From Owenia fusiformis (lineage: Eukaryota; Annelida; Polychaeta; Sabellida; Oweniidae): 64,000 bases of DNA. How positions within the stretch are numbered: the stretch's first letter is position 1; each line of letters opens with the position of its first letter. The translations under genes and the position numbers were made by a program. The notes under the pieces are model-generated. The model did no database searches and was not told the origin of the DNA. It saw only the letters and a program-made list of their open reading frames with translations. Shown here piece after piece: positions 47,401 to 59,765 of the stretch. The DNA lies in the NCBI GenBank assembly GCA_903813345.2, contig CAIIXF020000007.1, positions 3,725,730 through 3,789,729 of the forward strand. The letters run 5' to 3'.

Positions 47401-50400
47401 GATCATGTTTAAAGGAATAATGTATCTCAATGGGATGCTTCTCCTGTGGGAGATAATGTTTAAAGGAATAATATATCTCAATGGGATGCTTCTCCTGTGG
47501 GAGATAATGTTTAAAGGAATGATGTATCTCAATGGGATGCTTCTCCTGTGGGATATAATGTTTAAAGGAATAATGTATCTCAATGGGATGCTTCTCCTGT
47601 GGGAGATAATGTTTAAAGGAATGATGTATCTCACTGGGATGATTCTCCTGTGGGATATAATGTTAAAAGGAATGATGTATCTCAATGGGATGATTGTCCT
47701 GTGGGAGATAATGTTTAAAGGAATAATGTATCTCAATGGGATGATTCTCCTGTGGGAGATAATGTTTAAAGGAATAATGTATCTCAATGGCATTAATCTC
47801 CTGTGGGAAATAATGTTAAAAGGAATAATGTATCTTAATTGGATGCTTCTCCTGTGGGAGATCATGTTTAAAGGAATGGTGTATCTCGATGGGATGCTTC
47901 TCCTGTGGGAGATCATGTTTAAAGGAATAATGTATCTCAATGGGATGCTTCTCCTGTGGGAGATAATGTTTAAAAGAATGATGTATCTCAATGGGATTAA
48001 TCTCCTGTGGGAGATCATGTTTAAAAGAATGATGTATCTCAATGGGATGATTCTCCTGTGGGAGATAATGTTTAAAGGAATGATGTATCTCAATGGGATG
48101 ATTCTCCTGTGGGAGATAATGTTTAAAGGAATAATGTATCTCAATGGGATGATTCTCCTGTGGGAGATAATGTTTAAAGGAATAATGTATCTCAATGGCA
48201 TTAATCTCCTGTGGGAAATAATGTTAAAAGGAATAATGTATCTTAATTGGATGCTTCTCCTGTGGGAGATCATGTTTAAAGGAATAATGTATCTAAATGG
48301 GATGATTCTCCTGTGGGAAATAATGTTAAAAGGAATAATGTATCTCAATGGGATGATTCTCCTGTGGGAGATCATGTTTAAAAGAATGATGTATCTCAAT
48401 GGGATGATTCTCCTGTGGGATATAATGTTTAAAGGAATAATGTATCTCAATGTGATGATTCTCCTGTGGGAGATCATGTTTAAAGGAATAATGTATCTCA
48501 ATTGGATGCTTCTCCTGTGGGAGATCATGTTTAAAGGAATGATGTATCTCAATGGGATGATTCTCCTGTGGGAGATAATGTTTAAAGGAATAATGTATCT
48601 CAATGGGATGATTCTCCTGTGGGAGATAATGTTTAAAGGAATAATGTATCTCAATGGGATGATTCTCCTGTGGGAGATAATGTTTAAAAGAATGATGTAT
48701 CTCAATGGGATTAATCTCCTGTGGGAGATCATGTTTAAAAGAATGATGTATCTCAATGGGATGATTCTCCTGAGGGAGATAATGTTTAAAGGAATAATGT
48801 ATCTCAATGGCATTAATCTCCTGTGGGAAATAATGTTTAAAGGAATAATGTATCTCAATGGGATGCTTCTCCTGTGGGAGATAATGTTTAAAAGAATGAT
48901 GTATCTCAATGGGATTAATCTCCTGTGGGAGATCATGTTTAAAAGAATGATGTATCTCAATGGGATGATTCTCCTGTGGGAGATAATGTTTAAAGGAATG
49001 ATGTATCTCAATGGCATTAATCTCCTGTGGGAAATAATGTTAAAAGGAATAATGTATCTTAATTGGATGCTTCTCCTGTGGGAGATCATGTTTAAAGGAA
49101 TAATGTATCTAAATGGGATGATTCTCCTGTGGGAAATAATGTTAAAAGGAATAATGTATCTCAATGGGATGTTTCTCCTGTGGGAGATCATGTTTAAAGG
49201 AATAATGTATCTCAATGGGATGTTTCTCCTGTGGGAGATAATGTTTAAAGGAATAATGTATCTCAATGGGATGCTTCTCCTGTGGGAGATAATGTTTAAA
49301 GGAATAATGTATCTCAATGGGATGTTTCTCCTGTGGGAGATAATGTTTAAAGGAATAATGTATCTCAATGGGATGATTCTCCTGTGGGAGATCATATTTA
49401 AAGGAATAATGTATCTCAATGGGATGATTCTCCTGTGGGAGATCATGTTTAAAAGAATGATGTATCTCAATGGGATGATTCTCCTGTGGGATATAATGTT
49501 TAAAGGAATAATGTATCTCAATGTGATGCTTCTCCTGTGGGAGATCATGTTTAAAGGAATGATGTATCTCAATGGGATGATTCTCCTGTGGGAGATAATG
49601 TTTAAAGGAATGATGTATCTCAATGGGATGATTCTCCTGTGGGAGATAATGTTTAAAGGAATAATGTATCTCAATGGGATGATTCTCCTGTGGGAGATAA
49701 TGTTTAAAGGAATAATGTATCTCAATGGGATGATTCTCCTGTGGGAGATAATGTTTAAAGGAATAATGTATCTCAATGGGATGATTGTCCTGTGGGAGAT
49801 AATGTTTAAAGGAATAATGTATCTCAATGGGATGATTCTCCTGTGGGAGATCATGTTTAAAAGAATGATGTATCTCAATGGGATGATTCTCCTGTGGGAT
49901 ATAATGTTTAAAGGAATAATGTATCTCAATGGGATGCTTCTCCTGTGGGAGGTCATGTTTAAAGGAATGCTATATCTCAATGGGATGCTTCTCCTGTGGG
50001 AGATAATGTTTAAAGGAATAATGTATCTCAGTGGGATGATTCTCCTGTGGGAGATAATGTTTAGTGGAATAATGTATCTCAATGGGATGATTCTCCTGTG
50101 GGAGATAATGTTTAATGGAATAATGTATCTCAATGGAATGATTCTCCTGTTGGAGATAATGTTTAAAGGAATGATGTATCTCTAGGAGAGGTTTCTCCTG
50201 TGGGAGATACTGTTTAAAAGAATGATGTATCTTAATGGGATGATTCTCCTGTTGGAGATAATGTTTAAAGGAATGATGTATCTCTAGGAGAGGTTTCTCC
50301 TGTGGGAGATAATGTTTAAAGGAATGATGTATCTTAATGGGATGATTCTCCTGTGGGAGATCATGTTTAAAGGAATGATGTATCTCAATGGGATGCTTCT

Positions 50401-50641
50401 CCTGTGGGAGATAATGTTTAAAGGAATAATGTATCTTGATGGGATTAATCTCCTGTGGGAGATAATGTTTAAAGGAATAATGTATCTCAATTGGATGCTT
50501 CTCCTGTGGGAGATAATGTTTAATGGAATAATGTATCTCAATGGGATGATTCTCCTGTGGGAGATCATGTTTAAAGGAATAATGTATCTTGATGGGATGA
50601 TTCTCCTGTGGGAGATAATGTTTAAAGGAATGATGTATCTC

Positions 50642-51610
50642 TAGGAGAGGTTTCTCCTGTGGGAGATAATGTTTAAAGGAATAATGTATCTTGATGGGAT
50701 TAATCTCCTGTGGGAAATAATGTTAAAAGGAATAATGTATCTCAATTGGATGGTTCTCCTATGGGAGATAATGTTTAAAGGAATAATGTATCTCTAGGAG
50801 AGGTTTCTCCTGTGGGAGATAATGTTTAAAGGAATGATGTATCTCAACGGGATGATTCTCCTGTGGGAGATAATGTTTAAAGGAATAATGTATCTCAATG
50901 GGATGATTCTCCTGTGGGTGATAATGTTTAAAGGAATAATGTATCTCAATGGGATAATTCTCCTGTGGGAGATCATGTTTAAAGGAATAATGTATCTCAA
51001 TGGGATGATTCTCCTGTGGGAGATAATGTTTAATGGAATAATGTATCTCAGTGGGATGATTCTCCTGTGGGAGATAATGTTTAAAGGAATAATGTATCTC
51101 AATGGGATGATTCTCCTGTGGAAGATCATGTTTAAAGGAATAATGTATCTCAATGGGATGATTCTCCTGTGGGAGATCATGTTTAAAGGAATGACGTATC
51201 TCAGTGGGATGATTCTCCTGTGGGAGATAATGTTTAAAGGAATAATGTATCTCAATGGGATGCTTCTCCTGTGGGAGGTCATGTTTAAAGGAATGATGTA
51301 TCTCAATGGGATGATTCTCCTGTGGGATATAATGTTTAAAGGAATAATGTATCTCAATGGGATGATTCTCCTGAGGGAGATAATGTTTAAAGGAATAATG
51401 TATCTCAATGGGATGCTTCTCCTTTGGGAGATAATGTTTAAAGGAATAATGTATCTCAATGGGATGCTTCTCCTGTGGGAGATAATGTTTAATGGAATAA
51501 TGTATCTCAATGGGATGATTCTCCTGTGGGAGATCATGTTTAAAGGAATAATGTATCTTGATGGGATGATTCTCCTGTGGGAGATAATGTTTAAAGGAAT
51601 GATGTATCTC
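50642..51610. repeat. Higher-order unit A (19 monomers, 969 bp)
   Basis: The segment starts at an aggagaggtttctcc variant monomer and is copied as the next segment. Its last three monomers instead match those just before it (about 50510-50641), which marks where the duplication or conversion tract ended. Confidence 0.85.
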
Positions 51611-52579
51611 TAGGAGAGGTTTCTCCTGTGGGAGATAATGTTTAAAGGAATAATGTATCTTGATGGGATTAATCTCCTGTGGGAAATAATGTTAAAAGGA
51701 ATAATGTATCTCAATTGGATGCTTCTCCTATGGGAGATAATGTTTAAAGGAATAATGTATCTCTAGGAGAGGTTTCTCCTGTGGGAGATAATGTTTAAAG
51801 GAATGATGTATCTCAACGGGATGATTCTCCTGTGGGAGATAATGTTTAAAGGAATAATGTATCTCAATGGGATGATTCTCCTGTGGGTGATAATGTTTAA
51901 AGGAATAATGTATCTCAATGGGATAATTCTCCTGTGGGAGATCATGTTTAAAGGAATAATGTATCTCAATGGGATGATTCTCCTGTGGGAGATAATGTTT
52001 AATGGAATAATGTATCTCAGTGGGATGATTCTCCTGTGGGAGATAATGTTTAAAGGAATAATGTATCTCAATGGGATGATTCTCCTGTGGAAGATCATGT
52101 TTAAAGGAATAATGTATCTCAATGGGATGATTCTCCTGTGGGAGATCATGTTTAAAGGAATGACGTATCTCAGTGGGATGATTCTCCTGTGGGAGATAAT
52201 GTTTAAAGGAATAATGTATCTCAATGGGATGCTTCTCCTGTGGGAGGTCATGTTTAAAGGAATGATGTATCTCAATGGGATGATTCTCCTGTGGGATATA
52301 ATGTTTAAAGGAATAATGTATCTCAATGGGATGATTCTCCTGAGGGAGATAATGTTTAAAGGAATAATGTATCTCAATGGGATGCTTCTCCTTTGGGAGA
52401 TAATGTTTAAAGGAATAATGTATCTCAATGGGATGCTTCTCCTGTGGGAGATCATGTTTAAAGGAATAATGTATCTCAATGGGATGATTCTCCTGTGGGA
52501 GATAATGTTTAAAGGAATAATGTATCTCAATGGGATGCTTCTCCTGTGGGAGATAATGTTTAAAGGAATGATGTATCTC
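51611..52579. repeat. Higher-order unit B (copy of unit A)
   Basis: The offset from unit A is exactly 969 bases, 19 times 51. The first sixteen or so monomers, including rare variants (gaagatcatg, gacgtatctcag, ctgaggga, ctttggga), are shared with about one difference seen by eye (ggttctcctat against gcttctcctat). The last three monomers differ. Confidence 0.85.
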
Positions 52580-55500
52580 TAGGAGAGGTTACTCCTGTGG
52601 GAGATAATGTTTAAAGGAATGATGTATCTCAATGGGATGATTCTCCTGTGGGAGATCATGTTTAAAGGAATAATGTATCTCAATGGGATGATTCTCCTAT
52701 GGGAGATAATGTTTAAAGGAATAATGTATCTCAATGGGATGCTTCTCCTGTGGGAGATAATGTTTAAAGGAATGATGTATCTCTAGGAGAGGTTTCTCCT
52801 GTGGGAGATAATGTTTAAAGGAATAATGTATCTCAATGGGATGATTCTCCTGTGGGAGATAATGTTTAAAGGAATAATGTATCTCAATGGGATGATTCTC
52901 CTGTGGGAGATCATGTTTAAAGGAATGATGTATCTCTAAGAGAGGTTTCTCCTGTGGGAGATACTGTTTAAAGGAATAATGTATCTCAATTGGATGATTC
53001 TCCTGAGGGAGATAATGTTTAAAGGAATAATGTATCTCAATGGGATGCTTCTCCTGTGGGAGATCATGTTTAAAGGAATAATGTATCTCAATGGGATGCT
53101 TCTCCTGTGGGAGATCATGTTTAAAGGAATAATGTATCTCAATGGGATGCTTCTCCTGTGGGAGATCATGTTTAAAGGAATAATGTATCTCAATGGGATG
53201 ATTCTCCTGTGGGAGATCATGTTTAAAAGAATAATGTATCTCGATGGGATGCTTCTCCTGTGGGAGATAATGTTTAAAGAAATGATGTATCTCAATGGGA
53301 TGATTCTCCTGTGGGAGATAATGTTTAAAGGAATGATGTATCTCAATTGGATGATTCTCCTGTGGAAGATCATGTTTAAAGGAATACTGTATCTCAATGG
53401 GATGATTCTCCTGTGGGAGATAATGTTTAAAGGAATAATGTATCTCAATGGGATGATTCTCCTGTGGGAGATCATCTTTAAAGGAATAATGTATCTCAAT
53501 GGGATGATTCTCCTGTGGGAGATCATGTTTAAAAGAATAATGTATCTCACTGGGATGCTTCTCCTGTGGGAGATAATCTTTAAAGGAATGGTATATCTCA
53601 ATGGGATGATTCTCCTGTGGGAGATCATGTTTAAAGGAATAAGGTATCTCAAATGGATGCTTCTCCTGTGGGAGATAATGTTTAAAGGAATGATGTATCT
53701 CGATGGGATGATTCTCCTGTGGGAGATCATGTTTAAAGGAATAATGTATCTCGATGGGATGATTCTCCTGTGGGAGATCATGTTTAAAGGAATAATGTAT
53801 CTCAATTGGATGATTCTCTTGTTGGAGATCATGTTTAAAGGAATAATGTATCTCAATTGGATGCTTCTCCTGTGGGTGATAATCTTTAAAGGAATAATGT
53901 ATCTCAATGGGATGATTCTCCTGTGGGAGATAATGTTTGAAGGAATAATGTATCTCAATGGGATGATTCTCCTGTGGGAGATCATGTTTAAAGGAATGAT
54001 ATATCTCAATGGGATGCTTCTCCTGTGGGAGATAATGTTTAAAGGAATAATGTATCTCAATGGGATGATTCTCCTGTGGGAGATAATGTTTAAAGGAATG
54101 ATGTATCTCAATGGGATGATTCTCCTGTGGGAGATCATGTTTAAAGGAATAATGTATCTCAATGGGATGATTCTCCTGTGGGTGATAATGTTTAAAGGAA
54201 TAATGTATCTCGATGGGATGATTCTCCTGTGGGAGATAATGTTTAAAGGAATGATGTATCTCAATGGGATGCTTCTCCTGTGGGAGATCATGTTTAAAGG
54301 AATAATGTATCTCAATGGGATGATTCTCCTGTGGGAGATAATGTTTAAAGGAATAATGTATCTCAATTGGATGCTTCTCCTGTGGGAGATCATGTTTAAA
54401 GGAATGATGTATCTCAATGGGATGATTCTCCTGTGGGAGATCATGTTTAAAGGAATAATGTATCTCAATGGGATGATTCTCCTGTGGGTGATAATGTTTA
54501 AAGGAATAATGTATCTCGATGGGATGATTCTCCTGTGGGAGATAATGTTTAAAGGAATGATGTATCTCAATTGGATGCTTCTCCTGTGGGAGATCATGTT
54601 TAAAGGAATGATGTATCTTAATTGGATGCTTCTCCTGTGGGAGATCATGTTTAAAGGAATGATGTATCTCAATTGGATGCTTCTCCTGTGGGAGATAATG
54701 TTTAAAGGAATGATGTATCTCAATTGGATGCTTCTCCTGTGGGAGATCATGTTTAAAGGAATAATGTATCTCGATGGGATGCTTCTCCTGTGGGAGATCA
54801 TGTTTAAAGGAATGATGTATCTCAATTGGATGCTTCTCCTGTGGGAGATAATGTTTAAAGGAATAATGTATCTCAATGGGATGCTTCTCCTGTGGGAGAT
54901 CATGTTTAAAGGAATAATGTATCTCAATGGGATGATTCTCCTGTGGGAGATCATGTTTAAAGGAATAATGTATCTCACTGGGATGATTCTCCTGTGGGTG
55001 ATAATGTTTAAAGGAATGATGTATCTCAATTGGATGATTCTCCTGTGGGAGATCATGTTTAAAGGAATAATGTATCTCAATGGGATGATTCTCCTGTGGG
55101 AGATAATGTTTAAAGGAATAATGTATCTCACTGGGATGATTCTCCTGTGGGAGATCATGTTTAAAGGAATAATGTATCTCGATGGGATGATTCTCCTGTG
55201 GATAATGTTTAAAGGAATGATGTATCTCGATGGGATGCTTCTCCTGTGGGAGATAATGTTTAAAGGAATAATGTATCTCGATGGGATGATTCTCCTGTGG
55301 ATAATGTTTAAAGGAATGATGTATCTCGATGGGATGCTTCTCCTGTGGGAGATCATGTTTAATGGAATGATGTATCTCACTGGGATGATTCTCCTGTGGG
55401 AGATCATGTTTAAAGGAATGATATATCTCAATGGGATGCTTCTCCTGTGGGAGATCATGTTTAAAGGAATGATATATCTCAATGGGATGATTCTCCTGTG

Positions 55501-58500
55501 GGAGATAATGTTTAAAGGAATGATGTATCTCAATGGGATGATTCTCCTGTGGGTGATAATGTTTAAAGGAATAATGTATCTCAATGGGATGCTTCTCCTG
55601 TGGGAGATCATGTTTAAAGGAATAATGTATCTCAATTGGATGCTTCTCCTGTGGGAGATAATGTTAAAAGGAATAATGTATCTCACTGGGATGATTCTCC
55701 TGTGGGAGATCATGTTTAAAGGAATGATATATCTCAATGGGATGCTTCTCCTGTGGGAGATAATGTTTAAAGGAATAATGTATCTCAATGGGATGATTCT
55801 CCTGTGGGAGATCATGTTTAAAGGAATAATGTATCTCAATGGGATGATTCTCCTGTGGGAGATCATGTTTAAAGGAATAATGTATCTCAATGGTATGATT
55901 CTCCTGTGGGAGATCATGTTTAAAGGAATAATGTATCTCACTGGGATGCTTCTCCTGTGGGAGATAATGTTTGAAGGAATAATGTATCTCACTGGGATGA
56001 TTCTCCTGTGGGAGATAATGTTTAAAAGAATAATGTATCTCAATTGGATGCTTCTCCTGTGGGAGATCATGTTTAAAGGAATGATGTATCTCAATTGGAT
56101 GCTTCTCCTGTGGGAGATAATGTTTAAAGGAATAATGTATCTCAAATGGATGCTTCTCCTGTGGGAGATAATGTTTAAAGGAATAATGTATCTCAATGGG
56201 ATGATTCTCCTGTGGGAGATAATGTTTAAAGGAATAATGTATCTCAATGGGATGCTTCTCCTGTGGGAGATAATGTTTAAAGGAATAATGTATCTCAATG
56301 GGATGATTCTCCTGTGGGAGATAATGTTTAAAGGAATGATGTATCTTAATGGGATGATTCTCCTGTGGGAGATAATGTTTAAAGGAATTATGTATCTCAA
56401 TAGGATGCTTCTCCTGTGGGAGATAATGTTTAAAGGAATAATGTATCTCAATGGGATGCTTCTCCTGTGGGAGATAATGTTTAAAGGAATGATGTATCTT
56501 AATGGGATGATTCTCCTGTGGGAGATAATGTTTAAAGGAATTATGTATCTCAATAGGATGCTTCTCCTGTGGGAGATAATGTTTAAAGGAATGATGTATC
56601 TCAATGGGATGATTCTCCTGTGGGAGATAATGTTTAAAGGAATAATGTATCTCACTGGGATGATTCTCCTGTGGGAGATCATGTTTAAAGGAATAATGTA
56701 TCTCACTGGGATGATTCTCCTGTGGGTGATAATGTTTAAAGGAATAATGTATCTCACTGGGATGATTCTCCTGTGGGAGGTCATGTTTAAAGGAATAATG
56801 TATCTCAATGGGATGATTCTCCTGTGGGAGATAATGTTTAAAGGAATAATGTATCTCAATGGGATGATTCTCCTGTGGGAGATAATGTTTAAAGGAATGA
56901 TGTATCTTAATGGGATGATTCTCCTGTGGGAGATAATGTTTAAAGGAATTATGTATCTCAATAGGATGCTTCTCCTGTGGGAGATAATGTTTAAAGGAAT
57001 AATGTATCTCAATGGGATGATTCTCCTGTGGGAGATAATGTTTAAAGGAATGATGTATCTTAATGGGATGATTCTCCTGTGGGAGATAATGTTTAAAGGA
57101 ATTATGTATCTCAATAGGATGCTTCTCCTGTGGGAGATAATGTTTAAAGGAATAATGTATCTCAATGGGATGCTTCTCCTGTGGGAGATCATGTTTAAAG
57201 GAATGATGTATCTCAATGGGATGATTCTCCTGTGGGTGATAATGTTTAAAGGAATAATGTATCTCAATGGGATGATTCTCCTGTGGGAGATAATGTTTAA
57301 AGGAATGATGTATCTTAATGGGATGATTCTCCTGTGGGAGATAATGTTTAAAGGAATTATGTATCTCAATAGGATGCTTCTCCTGTGGGAGATAATGTTT
57401 AAAGGAATAATGTATCTCAATGGGATGCTTCTCCTGTGGGAGATAATGTTTAAAGGAATAATGTATCTCAATGGGATGATTCTCCTGTGGGTGATAATGT
57501 TTAAAGGAATAATGTATCTCAATGGGATGATTCTCCTGTGGGTGATAATGTTTAAAGGAATAATGTATCTCAATGGGATGATTCTCCTGTGGGAGATAAT
57601 GTTTAAAGGAATAATGTATCTCAATGGGATGATTCTCCTGTGGGAGATCATGTTTAAAGGAATGATGTATCTCAATTGGATGATTCTCCTGTGGGAGATA
57701 ATGTTTAAAGGAATAATGTATCTCAATTGGATGCTTCTCCTGTGGGAGATCATGTTTAAAGGAATGATGTATCTCAATTGGATGCTTCTCCTGTGGGTGA
57801 TAATGTTTAAAGGAATGATGTATCTCAATTGGATGCTTCTCCTGTGGGAGATAATGTTTAAAGGAATGATGTATCTCACTGGGATGATTCTCCTGTGGGA
57901 GATAATGTTTAAAGGAATGATATATCTCAATGGGATGATTCTCCTGTGGGAGATCATGTTTAATGGAATAATGTATCTCAATGGGATGATTCTCCTGTGG
58001 GAGATTATGTTTAAAGGAATGATGTATCTCACTGGGATGATTCTCCTGTGGGAGATAATGTTTAAAGGAATAATGTATCTCAATGGGATGCTTCTCCTGT
58101 GGGAGATAATGTTTAAAGGAATAATGTATCTCTAGGAGAGGTTTCTCCTGTGGGAAATAATGTTTAAAGGAATAATGTATCTCAATGGGATGATTCTCCT
58201 GTGGGAGATAATGTTAAAAGGAATAATGTATCTCAATGGGATGATTCTCCTGTGGGTGATAATGTTTAAAGGAATAATGTATCTCAATGGGATGATTCTC
58301 CTGTGGGAGATCATGTTTAAAGGAATAATGTATCTCAATGGGATGATTCTCCTGTGGGAGATCATGTTTAAAGGAATAATGTATCTCGATGGGATGATTC
58401 TCCTGTGGGAGATAATGTTTAAAGGAATAATGTATCTCAATGGGATGCTTCTCCTGTGGGAGATAATGTTTAAAGGAATAATGTATCTCAATTGGATGCT

Positions 58501-59240
58501 TCTCCTGTGGGAGATAATGTTTAAAAGAATGATGTATCTCAATGGGATGATTCTCCTGTGGAAGATCATGTTTAAAGGAATACTGTATCTCAATGGGATG
58601 ATTCTCCTGTGGGAGATAATGTTTAAAGGAATAATGTATCTCACTGGGATGATTCTCCTGTGGGAGATAATGTTTAAAGGAATAATGTATCTCACTGGGA
58701 TGATTCTCCTGTGGGAGATCATGTTTAAAGGAATAATGTATCTCAATGGGATGATTCTCCTGTGGGAGATAATGTTTAAAGGAATAATGTATCTCGATGG
58801 GATGATTCTCCTGTGGGAGATAATGTTTAAAAGAATAATGTATCTCAATGGGATGCTTCTCCTGTGGGAGATAATGTTTAAAGGAATAATGTATCTCACT
58901 GGGATGATTCTCCTGTGGGAGATAATGTTTAAAAGAATGATGTATCTCAATGGGATGATTCTCCTGTGGGAGATCATGTTTAAAGGAATGATGTATCTCA
59001 ATGGGATGATTCTCCTGTGGGAGATCATGTTTAAAGGAATGGTATATCTCAATGGGATGATTCACCTGTGGGAGATCATGTTTAAAGGAATTATGTATCT
59101 CAAATGGATGCTTCTCCTGTGGGAGATAATGTTTAAAGGAATAATGTATCTCACTGGGATGATTCTCCTGTGGGAGATCATGTTTAAAGGAATAATGTAT
59201 CTCAATGGGATGCTTCTCCTGTGGGAGATAATGTTTAATG

Positions 59241-59765
59241 CAATTGTGTATCCTGATGAGAGGTTTCTCCTGTGGGAGTTTAATATTTAAAGGAATGATT
59301 TATCTTGATGAGAGGAATCTCCTACAAAACGTTACAATGTATCTTGGTGAGAAGTTTCTCCTACAGGAAATAATGTTTAAAGGAGTGATGTATCCTGATC
59401 AACGGATTCTCCTGCCAAATATATCTTTAAAGGAATGCAGTATCTTGATGATATGATTATCTAGAAGTTGATATTTAATGGTATGATGTATATTGATGAG
59501 AAGATTCTCCTGCAATAGATGATGTTTAAAGGAATTATGTATCCTGATAAAATAATTCTCCTGCAGGACACAAAGTTGAAAGGAACGAGTATCTTGATGA
59601 TATGATTATCTAGAGGGAGATGATATTCAAAGGTGAGAAGTAGGATATAATGTTTAAAGGAACAATGTATCTTGAAGGTATAATTCTCACATGGGAGATG
59701 TTTAAAGGAGTGATGTATCCTAATAATAGGATTATCCTGCGTGAGATATATTATTTGAAATTGAT
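59241..59765. repeat. Decayed right edge of the 51-bp array
   Basis: About ten units are still recognisable by 'tttaaaggaatgatgtatc' and ttctcctgc phrases, but they carry many substitutions and indels and often read cttgatgagagg where the main array reads ctcaatgggatg. They look older than the homogeneous array. Confidence 0.85.

Larger units (their letters stand above)
43418..59240. repeat. Giant 51-bp minisatellite/satellite array (about 310 units)
   Basis: The unit contains 'atgtttaaaggaataatgta' and the small hairpin tctcctgtgggaga. Variation is concentrated at a few sites: aataatg/aatgatg, gatgatt/gatgctt, gataatg/gatcatg, aatggg/aattgg, gggaga/gggtga. Since 51 is divisible by three and the unit has no stop in several frames, both strands show huge open frames. 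The plus strand repeats MFKGIMYLNGMILLWEI (for example 46028-50185 and 52979-58135) and the minus strand RYIIPLNIISHRRIIPL (45262-50133, 52936-58083). A single-base loss near 45268 and variant units with ctaggagagg close these frames. A few units have lost one codon (near 55200 and 55300). Simultaneous openness on both strands, lack of any signal peptide or domain and the repeat edge decay argue against coding. Confidence 0.97.

Noticed and set aside
43418-59240. CRISPR array
   Set aside because: Units are directly adjacent with no unique spacers, in an animal genome with intron-bearing genes.
43451-59290. All the long open frames on both strands of the 51-bp array as protein-coding genes
   Set aside because: The unit length is divisible by three and lacks stops in several frames on both strands; there is no start context, signal peptide, domain or frame-specific conservation.
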